Assembly (NCBI RefSeq): GCF_001949145.1
Contig: NW_019091676.1
Coordinates: 192,231-254,230, forward strand
Length of the DNA stretch: 62,000 nt
Direction of reading: 5' to 3'
Origin: Acanthaster planci
Lineage: Eukaryota > Echinodermata > Asteroidea > Valvatida > Acanthasteridae
Shown: piece by piece, positions 1-12,290 of the stretch
How the letters are laid out: every line of letters starts with the position of its first letter
Position numbering within the stretch: position 1 is the stretch's first letter
Notes under the pieces: model-generated
The model's input: only the letters and a program-made list of their open reading frames with translations
The model's database searches: none
Told to the model about the DNA's origin: nothing
Translations under genes and position numbers: made by a program

Positions 1-1480
1 TTGCTCGTAAATAAACAACTTCAAATTTACCCCTACGTGTATGTTTATGCTACATCCCACAGAAACACCTCTGTTGATAGGATAAATATTTACAGTTGTC
101 AGCCCACTTTTTAATTCAAATGAGTGCAGTGAATGAGGTCCTGCATGCACATGGGTACATAGTTTGACCTCCCACCCATTCCAACTATTTGAAAATTTAC
201 CAGTACTTGTCGAAAATACCTCTTCACAAAATATTTTAACCCAGCTCTCTAGCGCTAACACTTCAAATTGCATACATGTACATGTAACATGCAATGCACA
301 CAACATTGGTACATGTACAGTACATACCTGTATGTGGATTTGCACACAGTGGTGAAGGTCATGCTTGGAGGTTTTTGGTTGCCATGGGTACCTTGCTTTA
401 ATTGCTACAGGTGTGCAGTTCCTTTAGCCACTGAAAACAAGATAGCGAAAATAGAGAATAACATGTGACTGGCTCTTGGCCAATCAAGATGTGGAATCTG
501 TCGGTGAGGTATACAATATGACCTATTCTCAGTTCCTCTCGGAAGTTACATACTGCACCAGAACGCATGACTCTGTATGTTCACTTAATGTGGAGGTCTT
601 CATGCTTCAGACAATTCAGATTATCAATTTGAGTCACTGTGTCAGAAAGCAGTTGACAGCCCATCAAATCGTTTTTAATGTTTGGTTCTGTACCCTCCAA
701 CCACCACCTTCCGAGTTCCACGAGCAAAATTGTCCGCAGAGAAAAAATCAGAGTGCACATTGTAAATCATTCATGCATTGCTTTGTCACCATGCAACACT
801 TACACAAATGGTGCTCCGTGCCATACATGTAGATAGCAGAAAAGATGTGTGTACACCGAGCTCTATTTATTTCCTCCTCACATGACTTTCATGCCGCTGG
901 TTTTTTTTTTTAATTGCCAGACTTTTGCTGACGAGATTAGGATACAGGTACTGCTATCAGATTTACAGTGGTTAGAATTCACTTCATTTCGGTGAAGCAC
1001 AGTGCTTTCTCACCATGGTGTAGCGGCTGGTGCCTAGTCATTTTGGACATAAATCGTAAAGTTCAGGACCAAATTTAGCTGTTTGTATCTGTCCTGGCAG
1101 ACGCCATGTTTAAGATGTTGCCCGGTCTTCTCTTTAGCCCTTGCCGTTGTTATCGCTATACAAATGATATTAATTTTGACTTGGAAATACTGGTACTTTC
1201 CACAGCAAAACAACATTTTTTGGAGTGTTAAACAACATTTGGTTTAGAGTGATGTGCTTGCCTTTAAGCAATACAATGTACTTATTAATTGCAGATTTGA
1301 TGTGACATATCAAAATGGACACCATACCTTTGAGATGAATGAGTTCCTTTCCTGTCATCTAGCTCGTAACTTTGTAGGTTTTTGAACAAATTGTGTTTCA
1401 CTTTACACTGCAGCAGAACAGCAATTTATCTACTCACGAAAGGTGCAAAATACTAATTCCATCAGGAATCACTTGACTTT
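1..1480. other. non-coding stretch, no gene recognised
   Basis: No open frame here shows a recognisable domain or convincing splice signals. Short palindromic acatgta/catgtac runs occur near 275-320, a low-complexity feature common in marine invertebrate DNA. Confidence 0.5.
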
Positions 1481-1660
1481 CCAATCTCACCAAAACAACT
1501 CCAACACCATTCTCACATTGTCTGAAGCTCCAGGAAAATCACCGGACAGATGGTTTGTGGAAAAAAGTTTCAGCAGTTTTTTACATTGATGGCAAGAGTA
1601 GATATGTTTATGAAAGCACAGATCCCTCCAAAATATTGCCGGAGAAACAATGGTACAGAG

Positions 1661-1759
1661 ACATCATCCAGGGATCACATCATCCAGCGATCACATCATC
1701 CAGTGATCACATCATCCAGTGATCACACCATCCAGCGATCACATCATCCAGCGATCACC
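1661..1759. repeat. 16-bp minisatellite, about 6 units
   Basis: Direct tandem repeat of the unit gatcacatcatccagc, with C/T variation at the last base and one T-to-C change. It creates an artificial open frame rich in HHP repeats on the plus strand that should not be taken as a gene. Confidence 0.9.
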
Positions 1760-2215
1760 AGGTTTATAAATAGAATTGGGGATTTTTGGGATGCTGAACC
1801 CTGTGTGTTTGCCAAATGTGAAATCTGTGGGACTGCATGGGTGCACTCTGGCTGGGCTGGAGAAATACGGCGATGTCATCGACTTACATCACCAGGATTA
1901 TTAATGGAATTGGAGATTTTGGGGGTGCTTAAACTTGTGTGTTTGCCAAATGTGTTTACGCTGGAGTAAACAAGGAAACGCATGAGTGGCTGCAATGAAC
2001 ATCCCCATTGTACATGGACTTGGACCTGCCCNGAAATATAGCTTTGGATGAGGACCCTGACTTGTTTAACACTTTGGCAAATTCAAGAAATTCTGGCTAA
2101 AATGTCAGGATCTAAGTTCATTATCATTTAACCACCAGAAAACACCGTCATTGTCAGATGTTCACTCCCTTTTTGTTTGATAGATTAATTTGGGAGACTC
2201 CCAGTTATCGTACTA

Positions 2216-2300
2216 CCCAGCCAGCCAGTCATCTAGAATGCCGAAATGAACTAATCAGCCTACCATTCCGTCAGTCTTGCCGAGAGTCAGTCATGCTAGA
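2216..2300 (+). repeat. 36-bp dispersed repeat, degenerate locus A
   Basis: About two decayed units of the repeat seen cleanly at 22,972-23,195 (cagccagtcatc...ccaatcagcctacc). It sits inside the old duplicated segment at 1480-2920. Confidence 0.6.
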
Positions 2301-2920
2301 CATCCAGCAAGTGGCCTGGCATCAGTGTCACTGCAAGTCTGTATCAATCATACAGTGGATTAGCAGTGTCCCAATCTGTGTAGGTAGCACATTGTAACTG
2401 TGAGGGCTTTCAGCACATACTATGGATTTTCAAGCCACATTTATATCAGACACATGTAGGCACTTACGTGTTCTCAACCAAATCACGCCTTGGAAAGGTC
2501 TTGTGGCGCTCTTGCAAGTATACTTTATAGTACAGTAATATTGTTTCAGTGCTGTGGATTTCAAAGAAAGTAGTCATGGTACCAGAGATACACATTTTCA
2601 TTTGCCACTTTTTAATTTTTTTATTTCAATATGATGGTCGTTTTCAAGTAAACATTGCATTTCAAGTACAGTGTACTTTTTTACTTTTCAAAAAGACAGA
2701 AATGAGAGAGTGAAACCAAAGCAAGACTTTGAGTCATTGGAGGAAGTGTCTTGAGAACCATAGAGTGCCTCAGGTAAGTCCATGCTCTGATCATCCCGTC
2801 CCCATGTGACTATGCTGGTCAAATCTAACAACACGATTTGTAACATTGACCACTTAGTAATTTTTTTTTTCAGTAACTAGGTCAACTAGGTATTCCTGTT
2901 TTGTTTAGTGAATTTTAGCA

Positions 2921-4849
2921 TCATAATATCAGTTCTTTTTGTCCTGTATATTTTTTCCGTCTCATTCTGCTAAGAGGCTAGCCAATGCATTGCTTCCAAG
3001 AAGCTTTTCATTTAATGTGAAATATAAACAGCAAAATGTCACATTAACAAGATCCCTTCAGATTATACTCATTTTTGAGCCATCTTTTGGTCTAGTATAT
3101 CCAACAAATGGTGGAGTAATATATTTCAGTCTCTTCTTAAACAAATGCTTATGCATGATACTTGTATTACCATAAAGTTGTAAACAGTCATCATACAGAG
3201 TAAGCAGTCATTATAATTGTAAGATTGTTACATTTTATGAATGAAGTGGTTTCGATAGTGTCTCAAAATCTCTGATCATCAAATAACTGTAAAATGTAGC
3301 CAGTGATGTTCCCTTTTCTATAAATTTCTGGAATTCTTAAAGTGCAGATGCAATGACTTTTTTCTTAGACACAGTTTTCCCTGCAACTGTGTACCCTTCT
3401 TCAATATATGGAAACTATATTCATCCCCATTTAGTTACATGTAAATACACAATTCCATTGGTGCTACCCTTGAGATTGGAGGGTTTGAGGTGGCTCATGC
3501 TTAAAGTTTGGAAATAACTTCCATCTTGAAATTATTTTTGAAATGGCAAACGATTAAGCAAAATATCTATCAGAATCTTTAAAATAAGGGAATTGAACTC
3601 TGCAAATGCAAGTAGCCTATTATTGGAACGGTACATATTACCCGATTCTTTATGACTTACTTTTTTGAGACAAAAAACAAATGAGCTTAATGAACATTGT
3701 CACTCTTGAAATCTTAGGAAAAACAAGAGATTGCTAGAATAAATATACGGTAGCTTCTCATCAAAAACCAACCCAAACCCTCTAAGATCCTTCAAAAATC
3801 ACCTGGAGGTTTGGTAGGAGTTTGTAGGATCCTGGAAGCTCAATGAAATTGAAGACCACATCACATAAGCATATTGAGTACTGTCCCTCATCTTTGACAA
3901 AAAGCTTGAGTAAAATAATTTTAATAATTATGCTCACTATTTCTTTGAATCCGGAAACAGAAAAAGCATCAGGAGACTTTTGCAGTGAATACTGGTCCGT
4001 CTCAAACATCAACCTCCTAACCTTCCCACTTCCTTCAAAATCCACCAGGAAGTTTAGGATGTTTTGCTGCATTGCAGTGAGGTAGAACTGGGACACCATT
4101 ACTTTTGTGTGGTGTTTAATGCCTCATGAAACTTGATGTTGTAAACACATGTCATTGGTTTCCTACATACATGTTCAGTAGCAGAGGATTTGGGAGGATT
4201 CAGGAGGATTACTTTCTAAACAGTCCAGGGGGATTAAGGAAATCAGACAAGTTTATATAGAGTGAAAGTAAGCAGAAATTTCAAGTACCGATTAAAGACG
4301 TTGAATTTAGCACAAAACTTGAAACTAAAGATTTTAAATTTCCATGATTAGTAAAACAAATGTGTTCAAACAAACATCTCCAATGATTGCTGACTCCAAA
4401 CTGTTAAATACAGCAGAAATTAAACAATATTGTGGTTAAGATGTTGGAAATGAAAATGGATTAATGCACTCTATATGTACAAAGGTAAGTACCCTAGTAG
4501 TGAAGTTGTTCATTGTAAAAAAATGTTGTCATAGAGCCCATAAAATCAATGCAATAAAAAATGGTTCCATCCCAAGCAAAAATTTAGATCTAAAAGGACA
4601 TAGTCTTATTTAATTTTATAATGAAAAGACACTACCACTAATTTTGTCCCAAAAACTGTGGCTCATTTAGAAAGAACACTACTTATCAAGTCAAGTTAAA
4701 TACTAGTAATCTAAAAAGAATTGTAAAGAATGTTGTTTATCTGTGTCAGTGATTCCAGTGTGTCACCAAATCCGTCTAAAATTTTTTAAAGTAAAATACA
4801 TGTGTCATTTGGTTAAATATCTGAGGCTTTTCAAGATGCTTGTCTTAAA
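2921..4849. other. intergenic stretch downstream of the kinase-NHL gene
   Basis: No recognisable gene. Overlapping open frames on both strands near 3780-4100 have no family resemblance and are probably chance. Confidence 0.5.
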
Positions 4850-4855
4850 TTTATT
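4850..4855 (-). terminator. polyadenylation signal AATAAA of the kinase-NHL gene
   Basis: Minus-strand AATAAA (tttatt on plus) about 113 bases beyond the stop codon at 4968. It is the first canonical hexamer after the stop. Confidence 0.6.
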
Positions 4856-4967
4856 CATAACATCCTTCTTACAAAGTTTCTAAAATGTCTTAAGAGACAC
4901 TTTCATCATCATCATTTGCTGTTGTGGTGATGATGGAGATTGTTAGTCAGTGTCTTGTGGGATGACA

Positions 4968-5608
4968 TCACACCTTGTGATACATCTTGACTGATTCCCA
5001 GTCAGCTATTGCCAGCTGTCTGTCTGATGTGAATGTGATTCCATATGGGCATTGCAGACCTCGAGCCAGGCAAGCAAGAAAAACACCATCCAGGTCATAG
5101 TGGTGAATGTGACCAGTGCCATCAGCTGCATTACACACTGTAATGTAAATGCCTGACCTATCACAGCAAACACCACGGCAGCGCTGGACTCGTTGACATT
5201 TGGTATCGGTAGTTGGGTTGATGGTAGACAGTGTTGCACCATTGCCAGCAGCAACATACACTCTTACTCTGTTAATTTCCAATCCACTGACCACAACTGT
5301 ATTAGTGCAGTGATCAACAGACAGGAAGTACGGTGGAGTCTGCACTGGTACGGTGTGTAGGAGCTGACCATCAGTGGGTCTATGCTCCGTCCACACCATC
5401 CTCTCCACATCACCCACTAGGATGGTGCCATCCTTCCTGACTGCTACACTCTGGAGGTTCACTTCCGTCTTGTCTACCTCACTCTGTGGCACTGTGGGGA
5501 ACTGGAAGGCCAGCTTGTTCTTCTTATCGAACACCTTGACATACTTGGTGTCATCTACAACCACCAACTGATTGTCATGATTGTGGATGGCTGCGATGTC
5601 AAGTGGAT
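4968..5608 (-). CDS. kinase-NHL protein, exon 3: C-terminal beta-propeller blades
   Basis: Last exon. The acceptor (CTCCCAG, exon from 5608) leaves two bases that complete the phase-1 codon of the preceding exon; the frame then runs 213 residues to TGA at 4968-4970. The sequence has repeated blade-like units: PLDIAAIHNHDNQLVVVDD, LQSVAVRKDGTILVGD, PYFLSVDHCTNTVVVSG, RGVCCDRSGIYITVCNA and PYGITFTSDRQLAIAD. Each is a hydrophobic strand ending in an Asp or equivalent, as in NHL and TRIM2/3/71-type six-bladed propellers. Such propellers bind protein or RNA partners. The partner here is unknown. An AATAAA follows within about 115 bases. Confidence 0.85.
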
Positions 5609-7402
5609 CTGGGAGTAAAGTAGAATTCAAAAGGAGAAAGAGAATAAATAGCATTTGATTTTAAAAACACACGAACTAGTACACTTTCATTGGTATTAGA
5701 CCCATGGTAATTTACCATTATAAAGAGTAATGATCATGGATAGCTGTTGACCTGGTGTAAAAAGGAAAAAACGTGTAAATACATGTGATATTTGTGCATT
5801 ATTATAAACGTGTACCATGTATTCTTGTGCTGTTGTGCTTATGTAGCACTGTAGAGTACGGTGCAGTTCTTTTTTGTAGTTTCCACTGTCTGTCATATCT
5901 TGTACATTAGCCCCTTTTCAGACTAGTGTGGACCTACTCATCAGGTAAATTGATCATATACATGTAGCTGAGTGGTTTCATTCCCATGCACATGTACCGG
6001 TACATATAGAATCCAACCTGTGGAATGTCTGTCACACTTCAAAATTCACCCTGCTGTTTAGCTTACTTTCTTTAGTAGATGCACTCAGGTAATTTGTAAC
6101 CATATTCACACTCTAAAAGGGGAAACCTGGAGAATATATGCATTGTTTCAACTCTACCCCCAAACGCTCCACTGGCACTGTGCTCACAACAGCTTAAAGG
6201 GTAGCTGCAATCAAGTTGTTTTTATACAGACCTTCAAAGTGCACCTTTGTGTCTCATGTAACCTTATTTTCAATTTGTCTTTCACTACTTCAAAGGGTAT
6301 TTTGAAGCTTTTTGCTTTTTATGCTAATGATGAGGATTTCCATGTTCATGAGCACATCTGTTACACTGGTTTGTACACAAAAGTCAAGCGTATTTGTAGA
6401 CTTTGCTGGACTAAATTTTCTCTTCTTTGCCGATTCTTTGTTTTTCAGCAATAAGTAAGCACCAATGGTTTTCTCAGGATTGTTTTCAGTAAGCACGTTT
6501 CGTGGTTCACAATTTTCATAGAAAAACTTATATGCAATATATGACCAGTATGTCTTTCCTGGATAAAATCACAAGAAGAGCGCCCTCAGTTGTCCAGGAA
6601 TGCAAGGATTATTGTACCGTAATTGTTTTAAAAAGTTCACTTTTCTGGGAGTGTTGTAAAAGAATGTTTAAACAGTGAAGAAGAGTATAAAGTTGCAGAA
6701 AAATTGTGTCTCTTAAAAAAATCATTGCAGCTGCCCTTTAATAACAGCAGAATGTCCCCTGACTGAAAGTTTTCTTGTACCATACTTCATGTAAATATGA
6801 ATTATTTGTAAGATTTAGATTCAGCCTGTTATTGTAAAAACAAGGTGTCTATGTGTCCATTGTGTAAACCAAAAATGTAAAGAAGATGGTAATTTGCAAA
6901 CATCTATTGTAAAAGACTTGTGTGCATTAAGTCAAGTTACTGGCCGTGATAGATTGGTCTCTTCTATTAAGTAGACTTAAATAAAAAGTAAACCACATGC
7001 AGCACTTGCGCACCGCGCATGCAAGGCTGCGATGGCTGTGCTGTTCAAACTCAATGACCAACCCAGGGTTGAACAAAATCCAGGAGCATTCATGCACACT
7101 GTTGGCGGTAACCTGGGGAAATGGTGTCAAGTCTGCAAGTAACCCTTACACTAGTAGATTAACCCACCTCCAGGGAAGGGTTGGAAATTACCCAGGCTAA
7201 GTGGCACTTCGAAGCAGTTACCTGAAGAAATTTCAATCCAAAAAGTGCAGTGTGGACATTCCCCATAACCAGGGTAATTTCAGCATTCAGGGTTAAATTT
7301 TTTGTGAGTACCAAGATAACGTACAGTGTAGGCAAGAGCATAGAGTGAAGCCTGCTGTGGTTGTCTTTCAACATGTGATTTGTGCATTTCAAAGAAACTT
7401 AC

Positions 7403-7600
7403 ATGATTGTAGGGGAATGCTCTCCTTGTGTTGTCCCTCGTTGCTGGAGATCACCACTTGCTTGTTACAACAGTCTATCACAGCAATGTCACTCATTTGA
7501 GTAGCAGTAATACTCGTAGCTCCATTGAACTCTCCTGGACCGCTTCCCTTTTTGCCAAACTCATGACACATTTCCCACTTGCCGTCCACCTCCTGCTTGC
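7403..7600 (-). CDS. kinase-NHL protein, exon 2: linker and first NHL blade
   Basis: Internal exon of 198 bases, bounded by acceptor TTGCAATTTCAG and donor CAT|GTAAGT. It enters with two bases that fit the single base left by the kinase exon and leaves in phase 1, matching exon 3. The encoded GKQEVDGKW...FGKKGSGPGEF...IAVIDCCNKQVVI is the classic NHL opening: a 'G.GPGEF' loop, a strand and a V-D turn. Joining the three exons gives exactly 1725 coding bases in frame. No frame in the intron between this and the kinase exon needs adding, though an alternative cassette cannot be excluded. Confidence 0.85.
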
Positions 7601-8850
7601 CTGAAATTGCAAGAAACCATAAAGCTGGGGTGAAAGATGTATAAATATTTAAAACAAATTGGGATCGACGTTAGGAGGAATTTGACGCCAGTGATTTTAA
7701 GTCTTTGCTGATGATAGGATCGTAGGACAGCAAATTAAGTTGTTGTCTGATGCAGTGGTGGCCATTTCTTTTGTGTCTGTGCTGAAGTTTTGAAACACGT
7801 AGCCTGTATATTGTATGGGCTGCAGTGCTCACCCCTCCCAAACCAACAACCAGTAGTTTTTCTTTCTTTCTTGTTAATCCTTGGTACGTCCTATACAGGA
7901 ATAAAGATTTTGACAGGGAAAAATTGAGATGCACTTTTCAGGAATTCTCGCTCTTAATTCAATCCTATTCAATTGCATAGAGCTCCAAGGATAGAAGGGG
8001 AACGATCAATTGGGCATTACCCAGGAAAACCTTCACTGATCCCTCCAAACTGGACTCATTTGATATTCATTAGTTCATTTAAAAGGTGTCTTTGGTTGCC
8101 ATGGAAATGCCTGTAGAGGGCAATAGAGCCAAATGGTTACCTACTTACAATGGAAGAATCTTTTCTCATGTGGTACACATTGACTTTCAAAAAAAAATTC
8201 TGATAGAATTGATAACAAAAGGCATCTTTTTGACAGAGCTTCATACTCATTTTTTTGAAATGTTATGTTTGTTCCCTTTACAATATATAAAGGCATTGAA
8301 ATTCATTTACAATGTTTTAACATTTTAAAATTAAGTTTCAAAAGTCAAGTAGATGATGAGCAAAAACTAGACAAAATTGGGGATCTGGTTCTAACTTGTG
8401 CTTTTACAAAAGTTACTTCTGAGCAGTTCATCTGATTCATCAAACCTGTAAATGAGAAAGGAACAATCAACCAATCAGAAACATTGTTTTTCTGCTTAAT
8501 TGCTTATCCTGGCCTTTTCTTCAACCAAAGCTTCCAAACAACGACCATCCTACAAGCCATATACTAAAGTTCTGAATCATTACAGATCGCAAGATATTCT
8601 TTACACTTAAAAGAATTTAATGTTGAATATATGTGTACACATGTGGCTTTCAATCTGTCCACACACACCTTTTTATGCTTTTCCACAATAACAGTGTCAG
8701 GCTAACTGAGCAAATTAGGAACTGTTTGTGATTTTCCAAGAAGAAGATGCTTCCTTTGTTTAGTTGCATCTACTTTTCTCCTTGAATCAGAAATTACTGA
8801 TAATGTTTACATACACGTTCTGTAAAAACGATACGGCTTTGAAGAAAATG

Positions 8851-8900
8851 TTAAATTAACATTGTACTACGTAAATTAAATTAACATTGTACTACGTAAA
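8851..8900. repeat. perfect 25-bp tandem duplication
   Basis: Two identical head-to-tail copies of a 25-bp unit beginning ttaaattaacattg and ending actacgtaaa, about 50 bases intronic of the kinase exon donor. The identity suggests a very recent event. Confidence 0.95.
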
Positions 8901-8947
8901 ATCATTTAAGTCCTTTAAAATTTATGTCCCACATGCTCACAACCTAC

Positions 8948-9833
8948 CTGATGTTTTTTTCCATCCGTCCTCAATACAGATGAGGTTTTCAAGAACTTCT
9001 TGCATGTTGGGTCTTTGTACGTAGTCAGCTTGCCAGCATTTATTTAGAAGATCACTTATTTGCTGGTGTTCAGGGCAATCATGTGGAATCTCCAAGCGTT
9101 CTCCTTTCTCCACTACAGCTTTGCAAATGTAATATAACTGTTTGTCAGGATAGGGGGCCTTACCAGATATCAGCTCCCAAATGACAACACCAAAGGAATA
9201 GACATCTGATTTGGTTGTGACCTTGCACGGTTTTCTGGAGCTAGTACTAGAAGAATCATATATAGTGCCTACATCACCAAGGGCCTCTGGTGCCATCCAT
9301 GGGTAGGACCCTCTATTAGTGACTGTACTGATTGTATATTCACATTGCCTGGATATGCCAAAGTCACAAATCTTCAGTACATCTTCACTGGTGACAAGGA
9401 AGTTGGGTGATTTGACATCCCCGTGTTGGTACTTGGTGTCATGAATGTACTGCAGAGCCCTGGCACCATCCTGGGCCAATCTCATCGAATAATTCTGCCT
9501 AAACTCTGGCCAGTTCTCACGGTGTTGTTGAATGACATTGTACAAAGAACCCCTCTCAGCATATTCGGTTACAATAATGTAATTCTCCTTCAGTGAAGCA
9601 GGCTTGACAACCCCCAAGAGCTTGATGATATTTTTGTGGTTCATCCTTGCCATAATCAGTACTTCCTCCTCATGAAAACGACTGCAGCATTTTGCAGCGA
9701 CTGTCTGCTTTCCTGAAGGCGCTCGCCATGTTGCCCGGAACACTTTATTTTTAGATGCTACTGAGCTAATCTCAGCATCAAATGAAATCTTTTCTGGTTT
9801 AATAATGGTGTAGAAACACGTGGGTGTTTCCAT
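8948..9833 (-). CDS. kinase-NHL protein, exon 1: TAK1-like protein kinase domain
   Basis: Predicted 574-residue protein starting at the ATG that directly follows an acceptor (TCTGTGTTTCAG|ATG), so an upstream 5' UTR exon is likely; extra N-terminal coding exons are possible. The kinase domain covers about residues 17-287. The Gly-rich loop is degenerate (ASKNKVFRATW). Other landmarks are AAK (Lys48), the alpha-C Glu cluster 55-57, HGDVKSPN (Asp139, Asn144), DFG 157-159, APE 181-183, SDVYSFGVVIWE and RPNMQEV. Catalytic Lys, Asp, Asn and DFG are all present, so activity is plausible. The HRD Arg is Gly, which makes it a non-RD kinase. NHKNIIKLLG, EYAERGSLYNV and LKICDFG resemble the TKL group, closest in feel to TAK1/MAP3K7. 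Donor CATCAG|GTAGGT ends the exon in phase 1. Substrate specificity is unknown. Confidence 0.9.
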
Positions 9834-10003
9834 CTGAAACACAGAAAAAAGCAAAAGCAGGATTTAGTCACATGTTCAACTTTTTGTCAAAAGGGGAAAA
9901 TTGTCTGGAATGAAGCTGACATACTTGTACATTATAAATAAAGAGTGGGAACAGTAAATGATACAAAGAAGAGGAAGAATTGCAGAAAAAGTAAAGAATA
10001 ACA

Positions 10004-10076
10004 GGTGCTTAACTCGAGTGGTTAAGACGTCTGCACTAGTAAGTAGGAGGTCGTGGGTTAAAGTCCCACCCGAGCT
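10004..10076 (+). repeat. tRNA-like sequence (SINE head or tRNA pseudogene)
   Basis: Contains an A-box-like 'actcgagtggttaagac', an anticodon-arm-like 'ctgcactagtaagtagg' and a degraded B box 'gggttaaagtccc'. The first helix does not close cleanly, so it is not a functional tRNA. The 'ctagtaa' loop is shared with the element at 48,639. Confidence 0.45.
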
Positions 10077-10399
10077 TGTGAATATTTTTACAAGCTCTTG
10101 GACAAGCACTGATTATACAGTGTTTATCAGTGTATATGTTGGGTAAGGGCAAATCCTGTTATATAAATTGGCATCTCCCCAATGCAAACATCTTGAAATA
10201 GTGCAATACTGTTGACAAATTGAAAGCAAATGTATGTGAGTACACTGTAGTTTCTCTTTTTGTATGGGGCATGGGATCAGTTTTGTGTCTGCTGTTGTAG
10301 CATTTTCCAAGACACTTCTGAGATATTTTTTGTATATTCCTGTATTGTTGATAAGTAAAGTACAAATTTTATCACTTTTGAATAGCACCTGACCTTCAA

Positions 10400-12290
10400 A
10401 ACTCACCAAAATACCTGTGGCAATGTCCTCACCTCTTGTGAAGTCCCAGGAAAATCAATCACTCACACTGTTGGGGGGAAAAATTAAGTAGTTTGTCTGT
10501 TTGATGCAAAACAGAAAGTCTGCTTTTGAAAGTAACGTGGCACTGGGAAAAAAGACACGTCATCCCCTGGCCTGGTCTATAAATAGTTTTGGGGGTTGCT
10601 GTGTAATTCATGTCTTCATGCTTGAATGAACAAGGGACTGCACGAGTGCACTGGCCCATTGTACTTGGACCGGTCCTACCCCTGCTGTTAGAGTAGGGAT
10701 TGTCCTTGTTGTAACACACGTCTGTGTCGTTAGAACTGAAAGACCAGCCACATGGGCAGGATCATAAGGAAGGGGAAAGAGTCTAAGTGAATCAAAATAG
10801 AAAGGGAGATCTTTAATCTGTATCTGTGGAATACTGCGTAAACCACAGTGGGTGCTGCTTTATGTACATGTATCTTGGAGCTTGTGGCTATCTCCTGGGG
10901 GATTCCGTGTTTGTTGCTTGAAAAGTAAAGGGGAAATACTGAGTGTGTGACAGCACTGTGGCATGGCAGAGACACTGCTTGAACAATCTGTGGGTAAGGG
11001 CCTTGAGTGTTACAATTTGCAGCAAATTGAGAAAGGTTCTATAGCAAAAACAGGATTTCAGGTCCTTAAATCATTTTACCATCAGAATATGCCCTCAGTT
11101 ATGGACTTTTACTGCAGTTTTGTTTGACAGATCAAACATGGAAGACACCTAGTTATCATCCTACCCAGGGCGCACAAATGAACCAACCAGCCGACATGTA
11201 TCAGTCAGGCAACCAACCAGCCAGTCATCTTGTGAACCAGTCAGCCTATCAGCATAGCCAGTCATCTTGTGAACCAATCAGCCTTCCAACTAGCCAGTCA
11301 TCCTGTGAGCGAGTCATGTTAGACAACTAGCAAGTAGCCAGGCCATAGTGTTACTGCAAGCCTTGTACCAATCATGCAGTGGATTAGCGCAGGTACATGT
11401 ACATGTAGGTTGTGGCTTTCGTGTACCTTACATGTACCTTATACATGTACCTTTTGGTGGATTTTCAAGCCCCATTCATGTGAAATACATTCTAAATACT
11501 ATACATTCTATATACTAGTGTTGTAGCCGAGTGCTTTCCGAGTACCAACGTTTTCCGCAAAATACTGAACTGGGTAAGAGGGAATAAAGCCAGAGTGCAC
11601 AGGCATTTGATGGTAAATGGGCAAAGGAAAGATTACAAAATAAATGTCAGACTTCAGACACCCCCAGTTGTGTAAAATTTAAGTTTTAAGGAGAAAAGTA
11701 CTTAGAAAGTACGCGGTACTTTTGTCCTAAAAAGTTAATTTTGATCAAACAGTTATGGTCTGAAGTCATCATGTTGCTTTGTAATCTTACCTTTATGCAT
11801 GAACCATCAAATGCCAATGTACTTCAGCTTCGTTTCCTCCTAGCTAGTTAAATATTTGGTTGAGAACTTGGTTTACAAAAAGTACTCCACTACATCACTG
11901 CAGGCTTTGTGAGAACTTGTGGCCTCCTGGCATATACATGTACAGTCAATAAAACAGTCCTGTAAATTTCAAAGTAGCCATGATACTGTAGTCGCAAATG
12001 TTGATTTGCCACCTGTTTAATTTTTAAACATAAATGTGGTTGTTTTGGAGCAAAAACTGCAACGACTAGTGCATATTTTCTTACTTTCCAAACGGACAGA
12101 ATTAAGAGAGTGAAACTGAAGGCAGGCCTGGAGTCATTGGTGGAAGAAAAAACGCCCGGGGTAAAAGGCAAGTGTGCCGATCATTCTACAACCATATGAC
12201 TGTGCTGTTCATGTATAGAAAGCCAGTTTGTGACGCTGACCACTTCATTTTGTACTTGTACCTGATTTGTTCAGTTAATTTTAGCTCCAG
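10400..12290 (+). repeat. old dispersed/duplicated segment, copy 2
   Basis: Partner of 1480-2920 in the same orientation, longer through insertions. A short frame around 12,075-12,180 (TFQTDRIKRVKLK...LESLVEE) aligns with a similar frame at 2676-2750 (TFQKDRNERVKPK...FESLEEV). This might be an exon remnant carried by the segment, but both are soon interrupted. Confidence 0.6.
11197..11330 (+). repeat. 36-bp dispersed repeat, locus B
   Basis: About 3-4 diverged units of ccagccagtcatcttgtgaa followed by ccaatcagcctacc, within the older duplicated segment. The unit is a multiple of three, so it stays open in one frame (QPASHLVNQSAY-like). Openness is therefore not evidence of coding. Confidence 0.8.

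Larger units (their letters stand above)
1480..2920 (+). repeat. old dispersed/duplicated segment, copy 1
   Basis: Matches 10,400-12,290 in the same orientation with many substitutions and indels. Shared landmarks in the same order are a 'ccaggaaaatca' start, a 'cccattgtac..ggac' stretch, the 36-bp repeat tract, a 'cagtggattag' stretch, a 'gagagtgaaac' stretch and the ending 'ttttagc'. It includes a 16-bp minisatellite at 1661-1759 that copy 2 lacks. No intact coding frame runs through both copies. It is either an old transposable element of unknown class or a segmental duplication. Confidence 0.6.
5609..8947 (-). other. introns of the kinase-NHL gene
   Basis: Intron 1 is 7601-8947 and intron 2 is 5609-7402. 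Intron 2 holds repeated 'aaccctgggtt/ccagggtt' blocks around 7050-7310 that look like a decayed MITE. Intron 1 holds the exact 25-bp tandem duplication at 8851-8900. No additional exon with good signals and matching phase was seen. Confidence 0.55.

Noticed and set aside
1550-1969. 139-codon open frame on plus
   Set aside because: Largely created by the 16-bp minisatellite; no domain, and the homologous segment at 10.4 kb is not open.
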